NCBI GenBank assembly: GCA_900550295.1
Contig: URRM01000016.1
Coordinates: 1 to 25,588 of the forward strand
Source: an uncultured bacterium
Lineage (GTDB): Bacteria > Cyanobacteriota > Vampirovibrionia > Gastranaerophilales > Gastranaerophilaceae
Length of the DNA: 25,588 nucleotides
Reading direction: 5' to 3'
The notes beneath the pieces are model-generated. The model made no database searches. It was not told where the DNA came from and saw nothing but the letters and a program-made list of their open reading frames with translations. Positions 1 through 8,135 of this stretch are shown one piece after another (positions within the stretch are counted from its first letter, which is position 1; the number at the start of each line of letters is the position of its first letter). A program made the position numbers and the translations under genes.

Positions 1-49
1 AGCACTTGCTTTCGGCGCCTTTTTAAACATTTCGGACAGATATTCATAA

Positions 50-75
50 AGAAAAAGAGTTGAAACTCAACTCTT
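50..75 (-). terminator. Rho-independent terminator of the phage late operon
   Basis: A 9-bp perfect stem (55-63 pairs with 67-75, 3-nt loop) is followed on the minus strand by a T-rich run (TTTTTC). It lies about 150 bp past the last minus-strand phage gene, so it is the likely end of the late transcript. Seen in sequence; termination itself is inferred. Confidence 0.7.
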
Positions 76-221
76 CTTATTTAAACGGGATAATTTTTAG
101 TTCTCTTTCTACACTGATATAATAGGCTATTTGGGGGGTAAAAAACATACCCCATGTGTACAATTTTAAATTTGTCGGGCAAAAGTATAATTTGAAAATT
201 TAAAAAATGTCAAATTTTGAC

Positions 222-452
222 CTATTTTACAGCGATGATACATTCATATATTCTATCGATTTTTTCCTTCATATCGCCCATTTGTTCTTTTAAATCTTTT
301 ACTGAATTTTGGGTTGCAAACTTGTTTTCTATATCGTCAAGAATTTCTCGATGTTTTTTCTCTAATTGTTCAGGTGTGACAACAATTCTCAGCTGAGTTA
401 AATACATTATGACGACAACAATTATAGGTGAATATTGAAGAATATTATGCAT
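222..452 (-). CDS. small membrane-anchored coiled-coil phage protein (possible holin/lysis accessory)
   Basis: About 76 residues. The chosen start at 452 has GAAAGGAG about 10 nt upstream. A longer in-frame ORF reaching 548 would overlap the end of the terminase gene and has no better ribosome site. From this start there is one hydrophobic segment (about residues 8-22, rich in I/V) followed by a charged heptad-like coiled coil to the C-terminus. One N-terminal membrane helix plus a coiled coil is common among small phage lysis accessory proteins, but no family motif is recognisable. It is the last gene before the operon terminator at 50-75. Function is inferred from architecture and place only. 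Confidence 0.5.
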   Translation of the reverse strand: MHNILQYSPIIVVVIMYLTQLRIVVTPEQLEKKHREILDDIENKFATQNSVKDLKEQMGDMKEKIDRIYECIIAVK

Positions 453-529
453 GATAATTGAACTCCTTTCTGATTTGTTTAAAAATAGAATATATGTTAA
501 TAAAAGAACTAAAAAATCGTTATATAAGT

Positions 530-1834
530 TTATAATTTTATTGGCCAATAGTAATCGACAAGATAAGAGGCGGCATCCAGAGGGTGCATTAAAAATTTCT
601 TATCTTTTGATTGCTTAATTTGTTGGTATGTCGGTAAATCAATACGAGAAGTGCCCTCTTTGTATTTTAGGTTATAAATGTTGTATAAAAGTTTTTCACA
701 TTTTGGACTTATGTATAAACCAATTTCTTCGTTTGCGTTGTGAATTTTGCTGTTGAAAGCCATGATTCTGTTTTTAATTGGAGGGTTAAACGGTTTTAGC
801 CTTATGTCTATATCAAAGCCGTAGTTTAGAAATTTCTTTTTCATAATAACGTAATTTGTGTATTCGCTAGTGCAACTGCGATTATCGCCTGATGCATCAC
901 CGTTTATGATAAGTTTGCCCTTATGATTTGGATATCGCCTAAAAACTTCATCGCATGCCTTTGAAGTTGTAGTGTTTTCCATTGCAATTTCGTCAAAGAA
1001 AAACACTTTATCTTCTGTTTTGTGTGCTAATTCCCAACACATAGGATCGACGTTAAAATCGCAGGTTAAATATAAATCAAGTTCCGGTTGATATTTTATG
1101 TCGATAATATTTTTATCCGTAAAATCTTTGACTACCAATCCTGAATTATAATGCCCATTTTCACCTAAAACACATATTTTGTAGTAATCTTCATCGTAGA
1201 GCTTTTTTAATTCATCACAAAAACCTTCGGGAAGATAAATATTTTCTGTTGTAGGTGCAACAATAAGCCTGTAATTTGGCATTGAATCTTCAATAAACGT
1301 TTTGTAAATCCAGCCTCGTTCCATTTCGGGGTTGGTATGTCCAAAGATTCTGTAAGTGAAATTTTTCCACTTAGGGTTAACTCTTTGGCGCATACGTGCT
1401 AAAAGCATTTTAAATGTTTCGTACGGAACGTCAGACATCTCTTCAATTTCAACGAACCCAAGGTTTAAGGATTTTAGGCTGTTTGGATTGTCAAAATGCC
1501 TGAATAAAATTTCTGATTTGTTTTTGAATTTGAGTCTTTGAAGTGATGCAGACCATTCGTAATCTTTCCCTTCAATAAATCCCATGTTGTCGAGATGTTC
1601 AAAATAGGTTTTAAGTGTAGTATCACGAACGAGTGTGTAGGTTTTTGCACCGACAAGCCCACGAATACCTTCGAATTTTAAACATAATAATATGCCAAGG
1701 AGTGAACCGCAGAATGTTTTACCGCTTCCGTAACCACCTTGATAGCAAGCTATATCAATGTTGTAATCGTGAGGAATTTCTAAAAATTCTCTTTGTGCTT
1801 TTAATAAATTATATTTTATATTTCGTTTTTCCAT
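530..1834 (-). CDS. phage terminase large subunit (packaging ATPase/nuclease)
   Basis: 434 residues, full length for the family. It powers DNA translocation into the prohead and cuts the concatemer. The N-terminal ATPase shows Walker A GGYGSGKT at residues 33-40, a Walker B-like segment ending in two glutamates at 131-132, and a GHTNP coupling motif at 165-169. The C-terminal RNase H-like nuclease shows the expected acidic positions: D259 in CDFNVDP, D313 in NGDASGDN and D420 in HPLDAASY. The start is supported by GAAGGA a few bases upstream. It follows the portal gene in the same operon. The gene looks intact. The Terminase_3/6-like assignment within the family is not certain, but the function is. 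Confidence 0.93.
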   Translation of the reverse strand: MEKRNIKYNLLKAQREFLEIPHDYNIDIACYQGGYGSGKTFCGSLLGILLCLKFEGIRGLVGAKTYTLVRDTTLKTYFEHLDNMGFIEGKDYEWSASLQRLKFKNKSEILFRHFDNPNSLKSLNLGFVEIEEMSDVPYETFKMLLARMRQRVNPKWKNFTYRIFGHTNPEMERGWIYKTFIEDSMPNYRLIVAPTTENIYLPEGFCDELKKLYDEDYYKICVLGENGHYNSGLVVKDFTDKNIIDIKYQPELDLYLTCDFNVDPMCWELAHKTEDKVFFFDEIAMENTTTSKACDEVFRRYPNHKGKLIINGDASGDNRSCTSEYTNYVIMKKKFLNYGFDIDIRLKPFNPPIKNRIMAFNSKIHNANEEIGLYISPKCEKLLYNIYNLKYKEGTSRIDLPTYQQIKQSKDKKFLMHPLDAASYLVDYYWPIKL

Positions 1835-1877
1835 AAGTTTCCTTCGTTTGTTAAATAGAGATTCTGAGGGGTAAATT

Positions 1878-3527
1878 TTAACTTTCCTTTTCTCTAAGCA
1901 AAAAGTGGCTTGCGTTTTCTATTCCGTACTGTTCAAGTGCAAATTTGAAGCATTCCAACCAATTGATTTGCTCATTTACTGTTGGAACTTCTGCAAATGA
2001 TTTTACAACCTCAAACAGTTCTTTAGAGCGAGTTTTTCTCTCTAAGGTTGCTTTTCTGTCGCCGTATCTGTAAATATAATTAGCACTTCTGACAGTGTCA
2101 TCTATCTCCATAAACTTTTGAAGACCGTGTTCGTTTATGCAGATTAACTCTTTGCCAAACTTAAAATTGGCGATAATTTGCGCAGTTTTTTCAATCATCG
2201 GTACAATTAATTTACGGTTAATTGAATCTAACATCATGTTTAGGCGTGCAGTTTGACCTGTTACAGTATAGGTTAATTCTGTCGCTGTTCTTGCTTCGTT
2301 TTGCAAGTTCCCTGCCATATTTTTAAATATACCTGTTGCACTTTCTGTTGTGGTTTTAAAGTAATTTAGAAAATCCCAGCCGTGCAATGCATTATCAAAA
2401 TTTAATGGTGTTGGCGCTTGAGGCATAAGTGCTGAATCGTATTCAATGATTTTTCCGGGGCGCACAATCTGTTCACCTTTAAAACATCCTTTAGGGGCTA
2501 AATAAGGAGGGTTCATCATTAATGAAAGTGCATCAAGTTGTTTGTTTAAAATCGTAGAAGACACGTTGTTCAAAATTATTGCAACCTTTAATGGTGAAAT
2601 ACCTCGCTCTGTGTCGGGATTTTTGATAATATTTGCATAAATAAACGGATTGATTACAAATGGGTTGTCTTCCATTCTGATAATTTCTTTTCTGCCGGCA
2701 ACAACAATTAATTGATTTTTTAAAATTTCGCCGTTTGCAAGTTCAATGTCGCCCCAATATTCTAAAATCTCGCACTTGTTGTCATCAACCGCTTTATCTG
2801 CAGATGCGTTTTTAGATTTTTTATTGTTAATAAGCATTCTTAAGTTTTCGACTTTTTCATCTGTTAACAAATTATTAGCTTTATCCGAAACAATGTCGTG
2901 AAGTGTAGAATAAGTTCTATAAACTTTTGCACACTTATCCCAGTTCTCGCAATTATTTTTATCAAAAACGAAATCTTCGGATTTAATGAATTTAACTTTT
3001 GCGTTGTCATATATAGTTTGTTCTTCAATTACAAAGCCGTTTTCATTTGGTGCAACAAGCTGTTCTTCAATTGTAAGGGGACGTCTTACTACTTTTGTTT
3101 TTGTTTGCCAACCGACAAAAAGAGTGCTTTCGCCAGTTTCGACAATAGAATCAATCATTTTTTCTATTTCTTCTTCAAGGTTCATTTCTTCAAAAGTGTT
3201 AACAAGCATTGCTTTTTGGCGATTTGCAAGCACTTGTGTTTGTGGTGTCTTGCCGGAAACGTCAAACATTGAGTCCGGATGAGAGTACAAATTCTCGCTG
3301 ATATGTGCCTTTAACGTTTGTGCTAATTCGTAAATTTCAGGAAGCTGAATTTTGGTATTCCATTCGTTTACGGTCGGAATGTTATTTGAATAAATTGCAT
3401 TTCGGATAGTTCTGATGTCGGTTAGTTGACCTCTTCTGGAGTCCTCCATTTCATCATATTTTTGCGTGATTTTAGATATTAAATATAAATTTTCATCTTG
3501 TTCTTTTGTGTTGTTTATTGTTTTCAT
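1878..3527 (-). CDS. phage portal protein
   Basis: 549 residues. The portal is the dodecameric ring at one head vertex through which DNA enters and leaves. The call rests on length, position directly upstream of the terminase large subunit, and overall character: a charged N-terminus, a long alpha/beta body and segments typical of podovirus head-tail connectors (for example the GISPLKVA and NEARTATEL stretches). There is no catalytic motif to check. Its ATG overlaps the stop of the GNAT gene as ATGA (3524-3527), so the two are probably translationally coupled. AGAGG lies upstream of the start. Intact. Confidence 0.85.
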   Translation of the reverse strand: MKTINNTKEQDENLYLISKITQKYDEMEDSRRGQLTDIRTIRNAIYSNNIPTVNEWNTKIQLPEIYELAQTLKAHISENLYSHPDSMFDVSGKTPQTQVLANRQKAMLVNTFEEMNLEEEIEKMIDSIVETGESTLFVGWQTKTKVVRRPLTIEEQLVAPNENGFVIEEQTIYDNAKVKFIKSEDFVFDKNNCENWDKCAKVYRTYSTLHDIVSDKANNLLTDEKVENLRMLINNKKSKNASADKAVDDNKCEILEYWGDIELANGEILKNQLIVVAGRKEIIRMEDNPFVINPFIYANIIKNPDTERGISPLKVAIILNNVSSTILNKQLDALSLMMNPPYLAPKGCFKGEQIVRPGKIIEYDSALMPQAPTPLNFDNALHGWDFLNYFKTTTESATGIFKNMAGNLQNEARTATELTYTVTGQTARLNMMLDSINRKLIVPMIEKTAQIIANFKFGKELICINEHGLQKFMEIDDTVRSANYIYRYGDRKATLERKTRSKELFEVVKSFAEVPTVNEQINWLECFKFALEQYGIENASHFLLREKES

Positions 3528-4048
3528 TTTCTTTTACCTCTTATGATTGAATAAATTTTTATGTCCTGTAGTCGTTTGTTTTTAAGCGTTTCACCTTCTA
3601 AAATTGCTTCTTGCTTCATTCCGCAAGATTTGAGAAGTCCTTCGACTAAGAAATTATCTTTAAAAACTTGAGCTTTCAGCTTTCTGAATTTTAATTTTTT
3701 AAAACAGTAGGTGATAAATTTCTTGGCGCAAATTTTGGTGGTTTTACCCCAAAATTTGCGTTCAAAAGCTGTTGTAATCTCGGCTGAATGCAGATATTTG
3801 CGGTTACCGATAAGATTTTCTAAAAAGACAAATCCTGCAAATTCTCCGTTGGACAGAATTACCCAAAAGAAAGGACTTGTTTGGGTTACAAGATTTATAA
3901 CCTCGTCAAACAAGTCCGTAGTGAGTGAGTAGTCGTCGTTTAAATATTTGTGGTATTTGTTAATCAAATTGTAAATGTTTTCCAAATATTGAATGTTCTG
4001 AAAAACCTTGTTGTGGCAGTCTATTTTGATTTTTATAAACTTTATCAT
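3524..4048 (-). CDS. phage-encoded GNAT-family acyltransferase
   Basis: 174 residues. The fold pattern resembles RimJ/RimL-type N-acetyltransferases: a beta-rich middle (FFWVILSNGEFAGFVFLEN), a segment around residues 100-125 where acetyl-CoA would bind, and a C-terminal LLKSCGMKQEAILEGE stretch matching the usual 'GF..EG' strand-helix. The canonical pyrophosphate loop (Q/R-x-x-G-x-G/A) is not clear, so activity is uncertain. It is coupled to the portal gene by a 4-base overlap. Acetyltransferase-like genes are known inside head cassettes of some podoviruses, where the target is unknown. The nearest possible ribosome site (AAGGT) is rather far from the ATG. Confidence 0.65.
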   Translation of the reverse strand: MIKFIKIKIDCHNKVFQNIQYLENIYNLINKYHKYLNDDYSLTTDLFDEVINLVTQTSPFFWVILSNGEFAGFVFLENLIGNRKYLHSAEITTAFERKFWGKTTKICAKKFITYCFKKLKFRKLKAQVFKDNFLVEGLLKSCGMKQEAILEGETLKNKRLQDIKIYSIIRGKRK

Positions 4049-4051
4049 TGC

Positions 4052-4080
4052 TTGACTTTTGACCTTAGAGTTAATAAAAT
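4052..4080 (+). promoter_or_regulatory. sigma70-type promoter of the plus-strand membrane gene
   Basis: TTGACT at 4052-4057, a 17-bp spacer, then TAAAAT at 4075-4080. It lies 22 bp ahead of the ATG at 4103, which has its own AAGGAG. This is the best consensus promoter in the phage half and would let the gene be expressed independently of the late operon. Confidence 0.75.
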
Positions 4081-4102
4081 AGCTTCTATAAAGGAGATGT
4101 TT

Positions 4103-4558
4103 ATGAACCGTGAAGATTTGATTTTTGAGCAGTACAGACTATATTCAGAGCAAAAAGAGAAATTTATTGACCGTTCTTTTATGACAAATAAATTCTACTT
4201 GGTTGTCGTTTTAGTCTTGGTTTTATTGACTTTCATGTCAAAAGGCTATGCTTTTGGTAAATTTACTGCCCCTACAATCTTTGCTGTTGCAGGTATTATC
4301 TCTTGTGCATTGTGGTGGTTGAATATGGATACATACAACTGCTTGATTAAAATTAAATTTTCAAAAGTTCTTGAAGAAATGGAAAAACAACTTCCAATGC
4401 AACCTTATAATATGGAATACAGGGCAATCAGAGATTTTAGAAAAAATAAAAAGATGTTTTTATTCTCAGATATGCAAAAAATCTTTGCGATTGTTTTATT
4501 CTTGGTATTCTTCATTTTATTGCTAATGGAAGTTATTCCGCTATTCATCGTATTTTAG
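4103..4558 (+). CDS. RipA-like membrane protein, opposite-strand phage cargo gene
   Basis: 151 residues. The start at 4103 has AAGGAG at 4091-4096; a longer in-frame ORF back to 3950 would run through the promoter and antisense to the GNAT gene. The N-terminal soluble segment begins with FEQYRLYSEQ. Two membrane helices follow (about 30-45 and 55-75), then a conserved-looking stretch (KFSKVLEEMEKQLP, then PYNMEYRAIR), and a last helix at about 130-150. This order resembles the RipA-family octameric membrane proteins, often found among prophage and defence cargo. It is inserted against the direction of the late operon with its own promoter, as expected for a gene expressed in the lysogen. Its 3' end overlaps the convergent hypothetical gene by 18 bp. 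Family match is from memory of motifs; function is unknown. Confidence 0.7.
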   Translation: MNREDLIFEQYRLYSEQKEKFIDRSFMTNKFYLVVVLVLVLLTFMSKGYAFGKFTAPTIFAVAGIISCALWWLNMDTYNCLIKIKFSKVLEEMEKQLPMQPYNMEYRAIRDFRKNKKMFLFSDMQKIFAIVLFLVFFILLLMEVIPLFIVF

Positions 4559-4912
4559 AATTTCAGAATACTCAAATTTTACAAAAGAATTATCAGTAGA
4601 AAAAACTTCTATCTCGCCGGATAGGAGTTTTTCTCTTGAGGTTTCGTCTAACCCTAACAATCCTTCCGCTTGAATTCCGTTTATGTAGCTAATTGTATCG
4701 TTTTGTTTGTTGTACTTTTTGAACACTGAATTTCGGCTGAATAAAACTTTTGACGGAATTTCTTTAATGTCGAATATTTTTACCTTCTTCGGAGTTTTAT
4801 TAACCTTTTCAAATGTATTTTTAATTTCTTCTTTCATTTTTATTTTAATTAATTCATCAATACTTTTGCCTGAAAGTAAGGCTGATTCAATAATTTGCTT
4901 TTTGCGTTCCAT
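4541..4912 (-). CDS. phage hypothetical protein next to terminase small subunit
   Basis: 123 residues, not recognised. It has a lysine-rich, probably helical N-terminal half (residues 1-45) and a mixed C-terminal half with a GLLGLDETSREKLLSGE stretch. AAGGAG precedes the start and it begins 9 bp after the terminase small subunit ends, so it belongs to the late operon. Its end overlaps the end of the plus-strand RipA-like gene. Small basic proteins here may assist packaging or head completion, but nothing in the sequence proves it. Confidence 0.6.
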   Translation of the reverse strand: MERKKQIIESALLSGKSIDELIKIKMKEEIKNTFEKVNKTPKKVKIFDIKEIPSKVLFSRNSVFKKYNKQNDTISYINGIQAEGLLGLDETSREKLLSGEIEVFSTDNSFVKFEYSEILKYDE

Positions 4913-4921
4913 ATTTTCTCC

Positions 4922-5383
4922 TTAAATTTTATTATCATCTAAATTGCTAATCGTAATTATTTTTGCTTCAAGTTTTGAGTTGTCATCCTTACTCCACAAA
5001 TATTTGCACAAAGCCTCAAGCGCTTTTAATGCGGCAGAGCTGTCACGCAGTTTCTTTTTACCTGTAGGTGAACCTTTTTTGTCTAAAATATCTTCTTCTT
5101 CAAGTGAAAATTCTGCTATTTTTAGCAATTTTTTAATTACATAGCATTTTGGTACTTGCAAAATTCTAAGTTGTGAATTTATTAACCTGTTTATGTAACC
5201 GATAATTTGCTCATTTTCGAGTAAACTATCTGCCAAAAGCTTTAAGTTTCTGCTGTTATAACCGGCTCTTTTAGCGGCTAATTCGCCATCTAAGCATTGC
5301 AAGTATTCTTTTACAAATCGTTTTTGTAGTGGTGTTAATATTTCCATATTGTTAAGAACTCTTAATATATTTGCCATAAACAT
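4922..5383 (-). CDS. phage terminase small subunit (DNA recognition)
   Basis: 153 residues. Residues 16-70 match the Terminase_2 pattern: an LTPLQKRFVKEYL helix, then a GELAAKRAGYN helix-turn-helix, followed by a helical stretch with the ENEQIIGYINRLI pattern. The remainder is helical and acidic or basic in turns, as expected for oligomerisation and large-subunit contact. It would recognise the packaging start on phage DNA. The start at 5383 has AAGG about 8 nt upstream; an internal ATG at residue 13 has a poorer site. In this operon it is separated from the large subunit by four genes, including an opposite-strand one, which is unusual. Confidence 0.82.
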   Translation of the reverse strand: MFMANILRVLNNMEILTPLQKRFVKEYLQCLDGELAAKRAGYNSRNLKLLADSLLENEQIIGYINRLINSQLRILQVPKCYVIKKLLKIAEFSLEEEDILDKKGSPTGKKKLRDSSAALKALEALCKYLWSKDDNSKLEAKIITISNLDDNKI

Positions 5384-5440
5384 GTAACATACCTTATTAT
5401 TAATATGCTATTTATATTTCGGCTAGTGTAAAATCTTATC

Positions 5441-5475
5441 AATAGGTAGAAAGTTCATTTCCGCCTATTTTTTTT
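5441..5475 (+). terminator. possible plus-strand terminator antisense to the late operon
   Basis: AATAGG (5441-5446) pairs with CCTATT (5464-5469). An inner GAAA/TTTC pairing sits in the loop, and eight Ts follow on the plus strand. No gene ends just upstream on this strand. It could stop transcripts reading through from the RipA-like gene about 900 bp away. Stem is short; moderate support only. Confidence 0.4.
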
Positions 5476-5477
5476 GT

Positions 5478-6116
5478 CTAAATGCGCTCGATTGTAATGC
5501 TTGGACTTTGTTTGATGTCTGTGCATAACTTAGAACGCATATTTGCAAGGTTTTCTTTGTACATATTCAGCCAGTATGAAAACTTGCCATAGTTCGGATT
5601 TGCCTTCATTCGCATACAAGTGCCGTAAACCAATAGAGGTTCAGCAAACGGATCCGGAATTTGAGGTGAATCATCTTCCTTTTCCAGATGCATTTTTTCA
5701 GAACCGTCTGCGCTTTTTACAAAGTCATTTGTGTAATAAATTACGTCAATGTTTTTGTCTTCTTCAAAATTTGGAAATAGTAACATATCATTTAAAACGC
5801 TATACTTTTCTTGTGGCGCATTGTTCAGAATAAAAGCTTCAAAATCTTGTGTGTAAACATATTTTTTGCCATCAATTGAAAGAGTGTGAATTTTTCCATT
5901 GACAGAATTTATTAACTCTGTTGTGTTTTTTGGTAAGTGTAAAATTTTTTTTCTTAATAAAAAATTCCAATTCTCAAATGTGCAAATTTCCGAATTAATT
6001 ATGTTCAAAATATTTTTAATTTTTGCATGGTCGTTTTTAACAAGTTCGTCAAAGGTTCTTACACACTTGTAATTAAGCTCCATAAGGCACTTGTTAATTA
6101 TTTCAAGATAGTTCAT
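5478..6116 (-). CDS. head-tail adaptor / tail tubular A-like connector
   Basis: 212 residues from the start at 6116, which has AAGGAG 5 nt upstream; an upstream in-frame ATG at 6149 lacks one. The N-terminus (MNYLEIINKCLMELN) and a CTFENWNFL segment at about residues 55-63 resemble the helical part of the gp11/tail tubular A-type adaptors that sit under the portal in podoviruses. The C-terminal half has the DPFAEPLLVYGTCMRMK pattern, which is also seen in such connectors. Placement between scaffold and terminase genes fits a head-completion role. Assignment rests on these similarities and context. Confidence 0.65.
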   Translation of the reverse strand: MNYLEIINKCLMELNYKCVRTFDELVKNDHAKIKNILNIINSEICTFENWNFLLRKKILHLPKNTTELINSVNGKIHTLSIDGKKYVYTQDFEAFILNNAPQEKYSVLNDMLLFPNFEEDKNIDVIYYTNDFVKSADGSEKMHLEKEDDSPQIPDPFAEPLLVYGTCMRMKANPNYGKFSYWLNMYKENLANMRSKLCTDIKQSPSITIERI

Positions 6117-6187
6117 TTTTCTCCTTGTTAATTCATTTTTATACCGCACTTAATGCGGAAGTTTTAAAATATTTATTGTATTAACCC

Positions 6188-6229
6188 CAAACCCGCACTC
6201 AAAAAGAGTACGGGCCGGGTGGGGACGAG
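6188..6229. other. GC-rich inverted repeat between scaffold and adaptor genes
   Basis: CCCG-ACTC and GAGT-CGGG arms, with one mismatch and a 5-base A/T loop, lie in the 125-bp gap between the two genes and form the most GC-rich patch of the phage part. Only three Ts follow on the minus strand, so it is more likely an mRNA processing or stability hairpin than a terminator. Confidence 0.4.
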
Positions 6230-6241
6230 GATTATTGAGTG

Positions 6242-6901
6242 CTATTTGATAAGCCCTTTTTTTAGTTGACTCATAATTAGGGCCTCATTTTTTAAGAATT
6301 CAGCACTTGTCATTTTACCAATTTGCTCACGAGTGAAAGGCGCCAAATTTTTACATTCGCTCTTTGTGTTTTGTGCATTTGCTTGAAGTTTCTGTTTAGC
6401 TTGCAAATTTGACTTTTCTAAATTCTGCTCGTGCGCTACTTTCTGAATGTACCTTTCAACTGCAGAATTCTCAATGGTTTCCACAAGTTTGGCAATTCTT
6501 GAAAGTTCATCTTTGTCAACAGAAACATTGCCGGATTTAAGATAGTTTATAACCTCATTTCGTCCTGCAATGTCGAAAAACTTAGCCTCACTGCTTGTAA
6601 ATCCGTTAGAGCTTTCTTTGTCGCTAATTTGAGTGGTCAAATCTTCTCGCATATTTTGTACATTCATATTTAACGCCTCTTGAATTATATGGTTCAATAA
6701 ATTTTGACCTTGCTGCGGGTTGATTAGACCTGAAGTTAAAACGATTTGAAGGTTTTTCAAGTTCTTTTTAAACTCCTCGCTAATTGGCGATTTTTGAGAA
6801 CTTTTTTCTTGATTTACGCCGAGTCTTTCTTCAAACTGTGTTTGAATGTTTTCTTGTTTTTCTGTCTGTTGAGATGTTGTTTCTAATTTGTTTTCTGACA
6901 T
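6242..6901 (-). CDS. phage scaffold-like protein
   Basis: 219 residues, highly hydrophilic. The N-terminus (about 1-45) is rich in Q, E, K and S and probably disordered. Helical/coiled-coil segments cover about 45-175. The C-terminus is short and basic, with FTREQIGKMTSAEF followed by a run ending LKKGLIK. This matches the build of internal scaffolding proteins that template the prohead and bind coat through a basic C-terminal helix. It sits two genes downstream of capsid. GAGGA lies upstream of the start, 2 bp from the previous stop. No motif is diagnostic, so the call relies on composition and position. Confidence 0.65.
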   Translation of the reverse strand: MSENKLETTSQQTEKQENIQTQFEERLGVNQEKSSQKSPISEEFKKNLKNLQIVLTSGLINPQQGQNLLNHIIQEALNMNVQNMREDLTTQISDKESSNGFTSSEAKFFDIAGRNEVINYLKSGNVSVDKDELSRIAKLVETIENSAVERYIQKVAHEQNLEKSNLQAKQKLQANAQNTKSECKNLAPFTREQIGKMTSAEFLKNEALIMSQLKKGLIK

Positions 6902-6903
6902 TT

Positions 6904-7146
6904 TTAATCCTCATATTTAACTTGATTCATGTATTTAACCGCTTTTTCTATAGCTTCATCAATAAATGTAGCAAGTAACATTGCCACAATCGGTTTAAAT
7001 GGGTACGGTACAGGGATTCTGTTTACGACAAAATCAATTGCCGTACGTTTTTTAGTTTGCCCCGAGCTTGTTTTTAATGCTTCTTCTGCATAACTAACCG
7101 CTCCATAGGCTAAATCTGAAATAGTATCTTTTAAATTTTCAAACAT
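6904..7146 (-). CDS. small phage protein, possible LLH-type holin-like or membrane-associated
   Basis: 80 residues. It opens with an amphipathic helix (FENLKDTISDLAYGAVSYAE), then an SSGQTKKR turn, a hydrophobic stretch (PYPFKPIVAMLLATFIDEAI) and a charged tail. The order 'AEEAL..SSGQTKKR..AI' followed by a C-terminal helix resembles the C-terminal half of LLH-type holins, but a clear N-terminal membrane helix is missing. It sits right after the terminator that follows the capsid gene. The ribosome site is weak (GGGGT). It could equally be a minor head protein. Confidence 0.4.
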   Translation of the reverse strand: MFENLKDTISDLAYGAVSYAEEALKTSSGQTKKRTAIDFVVNRIPVPYPFKPIVAMLLATFIDEAIEKAVKYMNQVKYED

Positions 7147-7157
7147 TTTTTACCCCA

Positions 7158-7188
7158 TAAAAAGCGGGCGAAGCAAAGCTTCGCACGC
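7158..7188 (-). terminator. Rho-independent terminator after the capsid gene
   Basis: Stem 7164-7174 pairs with 7178-7188 (10 of 11 positions, AAA loop) and is followed on the minus strand by TTTTTA. It lies 34 bp past the capsid stop. The stem and T-run are both strong, so a large share of capsid transcripts should end here. Confidence 0.75.
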
Positions 7189-7222
7189 ATACATAATGTG
7201 TTACTAAAAAGAAAGGGAAGAA

Positions 7223-8106
7223 TTAATTTTTAGATGGATCAGCTACAACCATTTTAGCTAAAGCTTTAGGTTGGACAGTTTTTGCGCCGTAAAGATATAA
7301 TCCTCTAACAAGGTCAGCAAACGAATCTTTATCTCTTAGTGATTCGACCTTAGCAAGTTGAGAGGCAAAAGTGATTGCATCATTTGTGCCCGCTAAAACA
7401 TAGAATAGTCCTGAAGTTGATGTCAAGTTTGTGCTAACTAAAACATCCATTCCGGCAATTCTTCCGATAGAACCTTGTCTTAATGTTTCATCCGCAACGT
7501 TATGAGCGCCAATGAATTCGGTACTTTGTAATAAGTACGATTCAATTGTGGGATTGATAACAACCCAAGGTTTTTTATCACCTGTTAAAGCGTTTGCGTT
7601 TTTAAGCTTTAGGGCTAATTCAACAAATTTTGAGTAAATAGTTGTTTTGTCTAAAGTCACGGCACTTTCTTCTGTTCCGACAGTGTTTGTTGATTCAACG
7701 TCAGTGTGTAAGCCTAAAAGATATGAATCTTGAACCTCTTCAATAGCCTTTTTAGCGTTAGTAAGATGAGCCTCCATAATGCTTTGATTTGCTTGAGCTT
7801 GAGCAATATCGTTAATTTTGAAGGCAAAATATTTCTTTTGGTCGATTGTTAAATCTTGAGATGTAGGCGATAATTCGCTGTAAGAGATGTTACCAGAACC
7901 GACTGTAGAAATAGTAACGTAGCCGGTGTAATGATTCTAACCTTGTCACCTTGGTTTTTAATGTCACCTTCATAATTGCGATTTACACATTGCATCATAA
8001 CGCAATTTTTTTCAAGCATTGTGTTAAGTTTTTGGCTCCAAATTTCAGGGATAAAAGCTGAATAAGGGTTTGAGTTTTGAGTTTCTGTTGTTTGAACTTC
8101 TGTCAT
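7223..8106 (-). pseudogene. major capsid protein, split by a one-base frameshift
   Basis: The true start is the ATG at 8106 (MTEVQTTETQ) with AGAAAGGA upstream, not the ATG at 8160 inside a terminator hairpin. The first frame runs through a typical coat N-terminus (NPYSAFIPEIWSQKL, NYEGDIKNQGDKVRI) to ITPAT. It then reads out of frame and stops near 7849. Adding one base at about 7918-7920 restores an uninterrupted reading VTISTVGSGN through MEAHLTNAKK to the stop at 7223, giving about 294 residues. Both halves look conserved, with family-like segments IAGMDVLVSTNL and FYVLAGTNDAITFA. There is no slippery heptamer or homopolymer at the junction. This is a recent mutation or an assembly error, less likely recoding. 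Capsid identity is fairly certain. Confidence 0.82.
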
Positions 8107-8135
8107 AGTTTTTCCTTTCTGTTTTTGTATATTGT

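Noticed and set aside
1..28. Shared AAAGGCGCCG (reverse complement at the left edge, direct at 25561-25570) as an attachment site
   Set aside because: Only 10 bp are shared, and the right copy is within host sequence 13 kb beyond the prophage edge.
128..156. GGGGTA/TACCCC inverted repeat as a terminator
   Set aside because: No T-run follows on either strand and the stem is only 6 bp with a 7-base loop.
2898..3282. Plus-strand ORFs opposite the portal gene
   Set aside because: No ribosome site or promoter. The Phe/Ser-rich composition is that of antisense reading of a Lys/Glu-rich gene.
7900..7935. Programmed -1 frameshift in the capsid gene
   Set aside because: There is no X-XXY-YYZ heptamer, and no stem or pseudoknot spaced after the junction. 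The first frame continues about 24 codons beyond it as low-quality sequence.
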